Positions 1 through 8,500 of a stretch of 64,000 nucleotides of DNA are shown piece by piece; positions within the stretch are counted from its first letter, which is position 1; every line of letters begins with the position of its first letter. Origin of the DNA: Streptomyces chartreusis NRRL 3882 (GTDB taxonomy: Bacteria > Actinomycetota > Actinomycetes > Streptomycetales > Streptomycetaceae); NCBI RefSeq assembly GCF_900236475.1, contig NZ_LT963352.1, positions 558,001-622,000 on the forward strand, given 5' to 3'. The translations under genes and the position numbers were made by a program. Under the pieces are notes generated by a model. It ran no database searches. It saw nothing but the letters and a program-made list of their open reading frames with translations, and was not told the DNA's origin.

Positions 1-990
1 GCGGTCGGAGGCGCCGCGGTGGATGCGGGCGGCGGCCTCGCCGATGCGGATGAGTCCGGCGGCCATGATCGGGTTGGCGGCGAGGGCGCCGCCGGAGGGG
101 TTGACGACGACGCCGTCGTCGAGGCGGAGGGCCTTGCGCAGGACGATCTCCTGGGCGGTGAAGGGCGCGTGCAGCTCGGCGGTGTCGACGGGCCGTTCGA
201 AGGCGCCGGCCCGCTCGGCGGCCAGGCGGGTGGACGGCGAGTCGGTCAGGTCGCGCACGCCGAGGCCGTGGGCCTCGACGCGGTGGTCGATGCCGCGGAT
301 CCAGGCCGGGCGTGCGCACAGGTCGCGGGCCCGCTCCCCCGCCGCGAGGATCACGGCGGCGGCCCCGTCGCCGATGGGCGGGCAGTCGCCGCTGCGCAGG
401 GGCTGTACGAGGTAGTCGCCCTGCGGCACGGCTCCTCGCAGCTGGGCGTGCGGATTGGTGGCCGCCGACTCCCGGTTGCGGGCGGCGACGGCGGCGAGCG
501 CCGGTTCGTCGGTGTCGCCCACGTCGATGAGCGCCTGCGCCTGGAGGGCGGCGAGGGCCACGGAATCGGGCCACAGGGGTGCCACGTAGTACGGGTCGAG
601 CTGCCGGGTGAGGACGTCGCGGACGGGACCGGGCGAGGACTTGCCGTACGCGTAGACGAGGGCGGTGTCGGCGTCGCCGGTGAGGAGCTTGGTCCAGGCC
701 TCGTACAGGGCCCAGGCGCCGTCCATCTCGACGTGGGACTCGGAGATCGGCGGCCAGGCGCCGACGCCGTCCAGGGCGAGGGTGAACGAGAAGGCGCGGC
801 CGGCGAGGTAGTCGCTGGAGCCGGAGCAGGTGAAGTCGATGTCGGCGGTCTTCAGGCCGGTCCGGTCGAGGACCTCGTGCAGCACCGGCATGAGCATCTC
901 CACCTCGGAGAGCTCCTCGCTGGTGCGCCGGTGGGCGGTCTGGGCGAAGGCCACGACGGCGATCTGGCGGTCCCCCGGTGCGCTCGTCAC
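1..990 (-). CDS. Thiolase-superfamily lipid-transfer-like protein (3' end beyond window)
   Basis: The reading frame starts at a GTG (988-990) and runs off the left edge, so the C-terminus is missing. The translation has thiolase/SCP2-thiolase architecture, with an N-terminal half containing TCSGSSD and a late NPSGG-x4-NP motif. Canonical degradative thiolases have a nucleophilic Cys in a CxSG loop and a His in GHP. Here the corresponding segments read SHVEMDGAW and AANP, so both catalytic residues appear to be absent. That resembles Ltp-type proteins that pair with a DUF35 partner and do retro-aldol or other non-thiolytic chemistry on CoA thioesters. The start overlaps the stop of the DUF35 gene by 4 bp, as expected for co-translated subunits of one complex. 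The substrate is unknown; a CoA-activated side chain or lipid is inferred from the neighbours. Confidence 0.8.
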   Translation of the reverse strand, partial: MTSAPGDRQIAVVAFAQTAHRRTSEELSEVEMLMPVLHEVLDRTGLKTADIDFTCSGSSDYLAGRAFSFTLALDGVGAWPPISESHVEMDGAWALYEAWTKLLTGDADTALVYAYGKSSPGPVRDVLTRQLDPYYVAPLWPDSVALAALQAQALIDVGDTDEPALAAVAARNRESAATNPHAQLRGAVPQGDYLVQPLRSGDCPPIGDGAAAVILAAGERARDLCARPAWIRGIDHRVEAHGLGVRDLTDSPSTRLAAERAGAFERPVDTAELHAPFTAQEIVLRKALRLDDGVVVNPSGGALAANPIMAAGLIRIGEAAARIHRGASDR

Positions 991-1937
991 AGCAGCTCCT
1001 TGTAGGTGTCGTAGTCCGCGTCCGGTTCGCCCGTGGGCCGGTAGTGGTCGGGATAGCGGCCGCCCTCGGTCCACACGGGCTCGACGCGCAGCCCCATGCG
1101 GACTTCGTCGTACGGGATGCCGCCGATCCGGCCGTGCAGTGCGAGGTCGGCGCCGTCGAGGGCGATGTGGGCGTAGACGTAGGGCACCTCGATGTCGAGA
1201 TTCGCCGTATGCGCAGCCTTGATGTTGACGATGCAGAAGGTGGTCACCGTGCCGCGCGGCCCGACCTCGACCTGCTCCGATGTGGCCACCCCACAGGTGG
1301 GGCACGCACCCCTCGGCGGGACGTACACCTTGCGGCAGGCCGGGCAGCGCTCGCCGACGGTCCGGCGGCCGGAGAGGGCGTTGATGTAGGCGGTCTGGGC
1401 GCGGCCGGGTGAGTAGGTGTAGTCGAGGCGGGCGGCGGCGACGATGCCGGTGACCGGGTCCTCGAACACGCCGGTGTGCCCGGCTGGTTCGCCCGGGGCG
1501 CCGTCGTACGGCTCGAAGCAGGCGATGTCCGTGATGGCTCCGGTGCGTTCCGCCGCCCAGCGGACGCGGACGCGCATGCCGGTGCGCACGGCGTCGGGGC
1601 CGGGGGTGTCGAGGGCGTGCAGCAGGGCGGTGTCGGCGCCGTCGAGACGGACCAGGGCCCAGGCGAAGGGGGTGGTGAGGGGCTGGCCGCGGCGGGGGGC
1701 GTGGTTCCAGGCCCAGGTGGTGACCGTGCCGGTGGGGGCGACCTCGACGAGGTCGCGGACCTCCTCGGCGGTGACGGGGTCGTACTCGACGGGCGGGACG
1801 GCGACGCGGCCGTCGCTCGCCCGCACCCCCAGGACGACACGCTCGCGCAGGCCGGTCAGGAAGGCGCTCTGGACGGGGCCGAGGGAGCGGGTGAAGGGGA
1901 ACTCGACGACGAGAGGGGCTTTGAGGACTTCGGGCAT
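987..1937 (-). CDS. DUF35 zinc-ribbon/OB-fold protein (double-domain)
   Basis: This 316-aa protein has two OB-like halves. The C-terminal half (from about residue 165) carries a zinc ribbon, CPACRKVYVPP then CPTCG, followed by the beta-rich domain typical of DUF35 acyl-CoA-associated proteins. DUF35 proteins bind thiolase-like or Ltp-like subunits and help hold the acyl-CoA substrate; the overlap with the downstream thiolase-like gene fits that partnership. The ATG at 1937 has an AGGAG site about 8 nt upstream. A second, zinc-less OB half at the N-terminus makes the protein about twice the length of minimal family members, so it may act as a fused pair. It is probably transcribed with the crotonase gene upstream. 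Confidence 0.85.
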   Translation of the reverse strand: MPEVLKAPLVVEFPFTRSLGPVQSAFLTGLRERVVLGVRASDGRVAVPPVEYDPVTAEEVRDLVEVAPTGTVTTWAWNHAPRRGQPLTTPFAWALVRLDGADTALLHALDTPGPDAVRTGMRVRVRWAAERTGAITDIACFEPYDGAPGEPAGHTGVFEDPVTGIVAAARLDYTYSPGRAQTAYINALSGRRTVGERCPACRKVYVPPRGACPTCGVATSEQVEVGPRGTVTTFCIVNIKAAHTANLDIEVPYVYAHIALDGADLALHGRIGGIPYDEVRMGLRVEPVWTEGGRYPDHYRPTGEPDADYDTYKELL

Positions 1938-1969
1938 GCCGGAGGGCTCCTTCGGTCAGGCGCACACGG

Positions 1970-2770
1970 TCAGGCGCGCTTGTAGACGGGCGGTCGCTTC
2001 TCCGCGAAGGCGCGGGCGCCCTCCTTGGCGTCGGCGGTGCCGAAGACCGGTTGACCGCGGGTGAGTTCGGCAGCGAGACCGTCGGACTCGCTCATGTCCG
2101 CGGTCTCGTAGACGGAGGCCTTGACGGCCTCGACGGCCAGCGGGCCGCAGGAGTTGATCTGTTCGGCGATCTCCAGTGCCCTGGCGAGCGCCGTGCCGTC
2201 GGGGACGACATGGCCCACCAGGCCGATGGCGGCGGCCTCGCGGGCGGTGTAGGGGCGGCCGGTGAGGAGCATCTCCAGGGCGTGGGTGCGCGGGATCTGG
2301 CGTGGCAGCCGGACCGTGGATCCGCCGATGGGGAACAGACCGCGCCGCACCTCGAACAGGCCGAAGGTCGCGGACTCGCCGGCGACGCGGATGTCGGTGC
2401 CCTGGAGCATCTCGGTGCCGCCCGCGACGCAGTACCCCTCGACGGCCGCGATCACCGGCTTGCGCGGGCGGTGGTGGCGCAGCATCGCCTTCCAGTGCAG
2501 GTCGGGGTCGGCCTTGAGCCGGTCGCGGTACTCCTCGCCCGCCATGCCGTTGCCGGCGAGGGCCTTGAGGTCCATGCCCGAGCAGAACGAGCCGCCCGCA
2601 CCGGTGAACACGATCGAGCGGACCGAGTCGTCGGCGTCGGCCTCCAGCCAGCCGTCGTAGAGGCCGACGAGCATCGGCAGCGAGAGCGCGTTCCTGGCTT
2701 CGGGCCTGTTGAGCGTGAGCACCAGTGTGGCGCCTTCGCGCTGCACGGTGAGGTGTTCCGTCCCACCCAT
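1970..2770 (-). CDS. Enoyl-CoA hydratase/isomerase (crotonase) family
   Basis: A 266-aa crotonase-fold protein. It shows the usual N-terminal strand (LTLNRPEARNALS) and both oxyanion-hole segments (GAGGSFCSGMDLKAL and AAVEGYCVAGGTEML). The chosen start is the ATG at 2770, behind GGGGAG in the reverse complement. An upstream in-frame start at 2827 would add 19 atypical residues and run through the operator region. It is the first gene of a minus-strand operon with the DUF35 and thiolase-like genes, so it probably hydrates or isomerises an enoyl-CoA in the same pathway. The exact reaction cannot be read from sequence. Expression is probably controlled by the palindrome at 2831-2853. Confidence 0.88.
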   Translation of the reverse strand: MGGTEHLTVQREGATLVLTLNRPEARNALSLPMLVGLYDGWLEADADDSVRSIVFTGAGGSFCSGMDLKALAGNGMAGEEYRDRLKADPDLHWKAMLRHHRPRKPVIAAVEGYCVAGGTEMLQGTDIRVAGESATFGLFEVRRGLFPIGGSTVRLPRQIPRTHALEMLLTGRPYTAREAAAIGLVGHVVPDGTALARALEIAEQINSCGPLAVEAVKASVYETADMSESDGLAAELTRGQPVFGTADAKEGARAFAEKRPPVYKRA

Positions 2771-2830
2771 GGCCAACTCCCCTCTCGTGAACGTGAACAG
2801 GTTGCAGTAGGGAGGGAGGCACTTCAAGGG

Positions 2831-2853
2831 TTTTCTGACAGTCAGTCAGATTT
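2831..2853. promoter_or_regulatory. Palindromic operator between crotonase and acyl-CoA ligase genes
   Basis: The pattern TTTTCTGA-N6-GTCAGATTT contains the inverted repeat TCTGAC/GTCAGA with a 5-nt spacer. It lies in the only gap between the divergent crotonase and acyl-CoA ligase genes. The same 8-nt and 9-nt arms with an identical 6-nt spacer occur at 22578-22600 before another acyl-CoA ligase operon. It is inferred to bind a TetR- or GntR-type repressor that responds to an acyl-CoA; no such regulator gene is in the window. Confidence 0.65.
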
Positions 2854-2945
2854 CTTCGTGCGGGCCCTTCACAGTTGGACCGCCCTTTGCTCTGATGACC
2901 GGCGAACCGTCCGATGCCAGGCACGTCCCGGGGTCAGGAGGAGCG

Positions 2946-4565
2946 GTGGAGTACAACCTTGCCGACCTGTTCGAGTCGGTCGTCGACGTGGTTCCCGACC
3001 GTGAGGCGCTGGTGTACGTCGACCATCCGGGCACGGGCGCGGAGCGCCGCCTGACGTACGCGGAACTGGACGCGGCGGCCGATCGCGTCGGCCACCATCT
3101 GCTCGACAGCGGGATACGGCCCGGTGAGCACCTCGGGCTCCACCTCTACAACGGCGTGGAGTACCTCCAGACGGTACTGGGCTGCCTGAAGGCGCGGATC
3201 GTCCCGGTCAACGTCAACTACCGATACGTCGAGGAGGAGTTGGTGTACCTCTACCGGGACGCGGATCTGGTGGCGCTGGTCTTCGACGCGGAGTTCACGG
3301 ACCGGGTGGCGGCGGCGCGGCCCCGGGCGGAGAGGCTGCGGCATCTGATCCGGGTCGGCGCGCCGGCGCCGGGAGCCGCCCACGTGCCCTGTGCGGAGTT
3401 CGCCCAGCTGGAGGCCGCGGGGTCGCCCCGGCGCGGCTTCCCGGCCCGCTCGCCCGATGACCAGTTCATCATCTACACCGGCGGTACGACCGGCATGCCC
3501 AAGGGTGTGATGTGGCGGCAGGAGGACCTGTTCTTCGCGGGGCTCGGCGGGGGTGCTCCGACCGGGGAGCCGGTGAAGAAACCGGAGGAACTCGCCGAGC
3601 GGGTCGCGGCCGGGGGCACGGGGATCACCTTCTTCCCCACGGCACCGCTGATGCACGGCACCTCCACCCTCACGGCGTTCATCGGCTTCAACTTCGGCCA
3701 GCGGGTGGTCATCCACCGCAAGTTCGTGCCCGAGGAGGTGCTGCGGACCGTGGAGAAGGAGAAGGTCAGCAGCATCTCGCTGGTGGGGGACGCGATGCTG
3801 CGGCCGCTGATCGACGCGCTGAGCGGTCCGCTGCGGCACATCGACCGCTCGTCGCTGTTCAGTGTGTCGTCGTCCGGCGCGGTCCTGTCGGACACGGTGC
3901 GACGGCAGTTCCAGGACCTGGTGCCGAACGCCATGCTGCTGAACAACTTCGGCTCGTCGGAGTCCGGTTTCAACGGCACGGCGACCGAGGACTCGGGGCC
4001 CGAGCGGGGCTTCCGGGTGCGGGTCAACGCCCGTACGCAGGTGGTGGACCCGGCCACCTACGAACCAGTGGCGGCCGGTGAGGCGGGCCGGATCGCCCAG
4101 TGCGGGCATGTGCCGCTCGGCTACTACAACGACCCGGTCAAGACGGCCGCGACGTTCTTCGAGAAGGACGGCGAGCGGTGGGTGCTGCTGGGCGACATGG
4201 CCACCGTCGACGAGGAGGGCGTGGTCACCGTCCTCGGCCGCGGCTCGCAGTGCATCAACACCGGCGGCGAGAAGGTGTACCCGGAGGAGGTCGAGCAGGC
4301 CCTCAAGTCCCACCCGGACGTCTACGACGTGCTGGTGGCCGGGGTGCCGGACCCCCAGTGGGGCCACCATGTGGCGGCGGTGGTGCAGTTGCGGGAGGGC
4401 GCGGCGCGCCCGTCGCTGGAGGACATCCGGGCGCACTGCCGCGACCGGCTGGCCGGTTACAAGCTCCCGCGCCAGCTGGTGATCACGGAGTCGGTCCAGC
4501 GGTCGCCGAGCGGCAAGGCGGACTATCGCTGGGCGCGGGAGGTGGCGGTGGCCGCGGACCGCTGA
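2946..4565 (+). CDS. Acyl-CoA synthetase (AMP-dependent ligase, ANL superfamily)
   Basis: A 539-aa protein with the ANL AMP-binding loop YTGGTTGMPKGVMW, the adenylation motif around NNFGSSESG, the GDMA/VLGR hinge region, and the C-terminal lysine in a PSGKADYRW context. It should activate a carboxylic acid to its acyl-CoA via an acyl-adenylate. The GTG start at 2946 directly follows AGGAGGAGC; an ATG further upstream at 2895 lacks a good site. It is transcribed divergently from the crotonase/DUF35/thiolase-like operon across a shared operator, which suggests it supplies the CoA thioester those enzymes process. Fatty acid versus steroid or terpenoid side chain cannot be decided. Confidence 0.88.
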   Translation: MEYNLADLFESVVDVVPDREALVYVDHPGTGAERRLTYAELDAAADRVGHHLLDSGIRPGEHLGLHLYNGVEYLQTVLGCLKARIVPVNVNYRYVEEELVYLYRDADLVALVFDAEFTDRVAAARPRAERLRHLIRVGAPAPGAAHVPCAEFAQLEAAGSPRRGFPARSPDDQFIIYTGGTTGMPKGVMWRQEDLFFAGLGGGAPTGEPVKKPEELAERVAAGGTGITFFPTAPLMHGTSTLTAFIGFNFGQRVVIHRKFVPEEVLRTVEKEKVSSISLVGDAMLRPLIDALSGPLRHIDRSSLFSVSSSGAVLSDTVRRQFQDLVPNAMLLNNFGSSESGFNGTATEDSGPERGFRVRVNARTQVVDPATYEPVAAGEAGRIAQCGHVPLGYYNDPVKTAATFFEKDGERWVLLGDMATVDEEGVVTVLGRGSQCINTGGEKVYPEEVEQALKSHPDVYDVLVAGVPDPQWGHHVAAVVQLREGAARPSLEDIRAHCRDRLAGYKLPRQLVITESVQRSPSGKADYRWAREVAVAADR

Positions 4566-4577
4566 GCCATGGCGGCC

Positions 4578-4632
4578 AGGCCGGTGACGCGCCGGCCTGA
4601 GGGGCGGTCACGGCCGGAATCCGTCTTCCGGC
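4578..4632 (+). terminator. Two adjacent hairpins after the acyl-CoA ligase gene
   Basis: Just past the stop codon are AGGCCGG/CCGGCCT (4578-4598, 7-nt loop) and GCCGGAA/TTCCGGC (4613-4632, 6-nt loop). Neither has a U-tract, which is common for Streptomyces terminators. The call rests on position and stem quality only. Confidence 0.4.
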
Positions 4633-4647
4633 GAAGGGGACTCGGCG

Positions 4648-4835
4648 GGCCAAGAAGCCAAGAACCCGCCCTGCGGCCGTCCCTGCCGATCGGGCCTACT
4701 CCTCCCGCGCGATCCGCGAGCACCCTTGGTCGACGCGGCGTCCGTGCCGTTGTCCCGCAGCCTGCACCCAATGGGCCACCGTCTGTTGCGAGGCAGCGCC
4801 GGGGGGCGCCCGCCCGGCTCGGGCGCCTCACGGGC
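4648..4835 (+). pseudogene. Remnant of an IS5-family transposase
   Basis: The 463-nt gap 4566-5028 has no intact gene, but two frames hold transposase pieces in the right order. They are TRPAAVPADRAYSSRAIREH (about 4664-4724), then in another frame LGRRGVRAVVPQPA (from 4725) and RLLRGSAGGRPPG. These match the conserved C-terminal stretch of Streptomyces IS5-like transposases (AYSSRAIR...LRRRGIRAVIP...GGRPP) as I recall them. No inverted repeats or complete ORF survive. It marks an old insertion at the left border of the conflict module. The rest of the gap (4836-5028) shows nothing recognisable. Confidence 0.65.
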
Positions 4836-5028
4836 CGGGTATGCCGGCTCCGGCAGGACCACAAGCCCGGGCCGGCCCGCCCGCGCCCGATTCTGGGCCT
4901 GCCCGCCCGCGATCCGGCCTGTGGTGAAGGCGGGACACTCCCAGATGACGTCTCCTCAGCTGTTCACTCACGGAAACCGTGCCGCGCTTATCATCTTGTG
5001 ACACGTTGGCACTTGCTCCGGGTGGGGA

Positions 5029-5556
5029 ATGGCTGTGGAGATCCACGTCACCGTAGAGACGTCAGGCACCGCAGACGCGCACGACCTGCGGCGGTGGCTC
5101 ACCGCACAGCCTCGCCTGCGGGGCCGCGTGACACGGGCGGACGCCTCCGCGCCGCCTCCCCCGGGCACCATGGGGCTCGCCGCGGACGCCCTGCTCGCGC
5201 TCTTGGCCCCGGGCGGTGTGGCGAGCGTGCTGGCGGGCGCCGTCATCGCCTGGGTGCAGAGCCGGAAGGGCGACCAGTCGGTGACCCTGACCCGACCCGA
5301 CGGCACGCAGATCAGCGTGACGTCCACCCAGGTGCGCTCGATGGACCCCACACAGGTGGAGGCGCTCGTCAGCCAACTCGCCGCCCAGCTGGATCCGGCG
5401 CAGGGTACCCCCGTCGCCGATCCCGAGCGACGGCAACCGGATGCCGGCAGCGGCGGGGACGGGACACCCGGCCCGGCGCGGTGGTCGGCCACCACCCCGA
5501 CTGACGCCGCCCGACCCTCGGGCACGGGCCCGGACGGCGGGACGCCGGCCCTGTGA
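5029..5556 (+). CDS. EACC1-type effector-associated constant component
   Basis: A 175-aa protein. It has an N-terminal strand-rich segment, an LRRWLTAQPRLRGRV helix, a hydrophobic central helix (LLALLAPGGVASVLAGAVIAW), then QSVTLTRPDGTQISVTSTQV and a disordered Pro/Gly-rich tail. This matches the pattern of EACC1, a small component repeatedly encoded just before NTP-dependent effector proteins in actinobacterial conflict systems (family assignment from memory). The ATG at 5029 follows GGTGGGG. Its stop overlaps the GTG start of the 1589-aa effector by 4 bp, so the two are translationally coupled. The likely role is an adaptor, or a membrane or partner-binding component of the sensor/effector. 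No catalytic motif is visible. Confidence 0.82.
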   Translation: MAVEIHVTVETSGTADAHDLRRWLTAQPRLRGRVTRADASAPPPPGTMGLAADALLALLAPGGVASVLAGAVIAWVQSRKGDQSVTLTRPDGTQISVTSTQVRSMDPTQVEALVSQLAAQLDPAQGTPVADPERRQPDAGSGGDGTPGPARWSATTPTDAARPSGTGPDGGTPAL

Positions 5557-8500
5557 CGGCCCCGGGACAGGCGCATCCGGGTCCGGCCGGATCGGGGCTC
5601 TCCCTCGCCGGCGCCCGCGCCGTGCTCACCGGCACCGGGCGCCACCGGAACGGCTCGCGCCTGGCCGACCTGCCCGGAGTCGACACCACCCTCGACGACC
5701 TGGCCCAACTGCTCCACGAACTCTGCGGGATGCCCCGGGAGCATGTCCTGCGGGTACCCTCCGACGCCGGCCCGGAGGCCGTCGTCGAGGCGGTCACCCA
5801 GGCATGCGAAGAGGCCGACGGCGTCGTGCTCTTCTGCCACGTCGGGCACGGGCTGCTGGGACCGGCCAACAAGCTGTATCTCGCGACCCATTGGTCCATG
5901 GACGCCCAGCGGGTCACCGCGGCAGTCCCGTACGAGACCGTCAAGGGCCTGCTGGAGGAGGCGCCCTTCGGTAGTGCCGTCATCCTGGACTGCTGCTTTT
6001 CCGGCATCTCCCAGGCGCCGCACGGCTCGGGCGCCGTCGGTCCCTACGTCCAGGTCCGCCCGTCCGGCAGCTTCCTCCTCGCTTCCGCGTCGTCCTACGC
6101 CCCGTCCTTCGCTCCGGAGGGGCAACGGCACACGCTCTTCGGCGGCAAGCTCATCAGCCTGCTGCGTGACGGCGACCCGGCCGGGCCGCCGATGCTCACC
6201 CTGGAAGGGCTCCACCGCGGCATCGAAGAGAGGTCGGACGACACCACCCGCCCCCACGTGTCCAGCGAGGGAACCCTCGGCGGACTCGTCATCGCGCCCA
6301 ACCGTGCCTACCGGTTCCCCGGTCCGCCCGCCGCCGACCCGCCGGCCCCGCTGCCCTGCCCCTACTTCGGCATGAGGCCGCTCGGGCCGAAGGAGAGCAC
6401 CTGGTTCTTCGGCCGGGACCGTGAACTGGACCAACTGACCGAAGCGGTCGAGGCGCCGGACGCGGAGCGCCGACCCGTCATCGTCATAGGAGCCTCCGGC
6501 TCGGGCAAGTCCTCCCTCCTCGGGGCCGGGCTGCTCGCCCGGCTGGACCATCACCACGCGACGGGACGGACGCGCACCTGGCCCGTCTTACGGATGCTGT
6601 CGCCCGGCAGGACCCCGCTGCACTCGTTGGCGAGCCAATGGGCCGCGGCGACCGGGCTGCCGCCGGACACGGTGCTGGCGGAGCTGGCCGCCGGGCGCTT
6701 CCCCGCCCCGCCGGCGGACGCCCCGGGCGACCACGAGCAGGCCCGGCGCCCCGCGGGCGCCGTACCCCGAGTGCTGGTGATCGACCAGTTCGAAGAGGTC
6801 TTCACCACTGCGGCGAAGACCGAGCGGGCGGACTTCCTCCGCCTGGTGTCCGGCAGCCCCGACTGTGATCGATCCGGGCCGGACGACGCCCGTCCCCGGA
6901 TCGTGCTCGCCGTCAGAGCCGACTTCTACGGCGAATGCCTCGCCGACCCCGGACTGCGCGCCGCCCTCTCCTCCACCTCTCCGGTGCACTGTGCCCCTCT
7001 GGACGGCCAAGCGCTCAGGGACGCCATTGAGGGTCCCGCCGAGCGGAGCGGGCTGGATCTGGAGCCCGGACTGGTCGACCGCATCCTGTCGGACCTGCGA
7101 CGGCCGGACGGGGAGACGCCCGTCGAGGAGCGGCCGGCCGCGGCCCTGCCGCTCCTGGCGCATGCTCTGCAGCGGACCTGGGTGAACCGTTCGGGCGCCA
7201 GGATGACTCTGGCCGGCTACCAGGCCACGGGCGGCATCTGGAATGCGGTCACGGAGTCGTGCAAGACCCTGCACGACAACCTCACCCCCGCCGAGCGCCG
7301 ATCGCTGCGGACGCTGCTGCTCAGCCTGGTGCACCTCACTCCCACCGGCGAACCCGTCGCGCGCCGCGTCACCTTCGAGGACGTGCTGGCGGCCCACGGA
7401 CCTGACGAGCGGGAACGTCTGCGCGTCGTCTGCGAGTTGCTCCGGGAGAAGAGCCTCATCACTCTGGACCAGGACGGCTTGCGCATCGCCCACGAGGCAC
7501 TGCTGTACGCCTGGACCGACCTGCGCACCTGGATCCTGGGCGCCCGCGCCCGCCTGCTCGCCCGGCAGCAACTGACCGAGGCCGCCCACGCCTGGGACGT
7601 CGGCCACCGCCATCGGGACTATCTGTACACCGGCAACCGCCTGTCCGCGGTCCGCGCCTGGGCCGGACCGGGCAACGGGCCGGACACCGCGAAGCGTCCG
7701 CCCGCCCAGCGGACGCTGCCCGAAGTCCCCTCGAATCCGCTCGCGTCGGGGACCGTCACCACGGACGAGGAGGACACCGGCGGCGACGCACCCCCTGTAC
7801 TCACCGCCCTTGAACGGGAGTTCCTGCACAGCAGCCTGCGGGCCGACCGCCGACGCAAGCTCACCAGGGCCCTGCTGACCGGCGGCGTCCTCGCTCTCGC
7901 CCTCCTCCTCACCGTCGTCGGGACGCTCGCCTACACGGAACGCGCCAAGTCCCGGGAACAGGCCGCCGTCCTGGCCTCCGAGCGGATCGCGGCCCAGGCC
8001 GACGTGCTCCGCGCCCAGGACCCGGCGGCCGCGCTCGACCTGAGCCTGACCGCGTACCGGACCTCGCCCACCGAGGAGGCGAAGGCCAGCCTGGTGCGCT
8101 CCGCTCTGGCTCCGGTCCACACCAGCATTGCCGGACACACCAAGGGCGTCTACTCCGTCGCCTACCGCCCGGACGGCGCGGTGCTGGCCAGTTCCAGCCG
8201 GGACGGCACAGTGCGGCTGTGGCACACCGGCGACCGGTACCGTCCTCGCCCCGGCCCGGTGATCCGCGTGGGTACGAACTCGTCCGTCTTCTGGGCACCC
8301 GACGGCCGCCACCTGTACGTCCAGACCGTCAAGGATCTCCAGGTCTACGACCTCCGTCAGATCGACCGCCCTCGTCGCACGGCCCGCGCGACCACCGAGG
8401 GCCTCGAACGGCCGTACCGGCCCGCTCTCAGCTCGGACGGCACGACACTGGCCGTTCCGCTGGCCCGGGGCCGCATGGTGCTGTGGGACCTGCGCGATCC

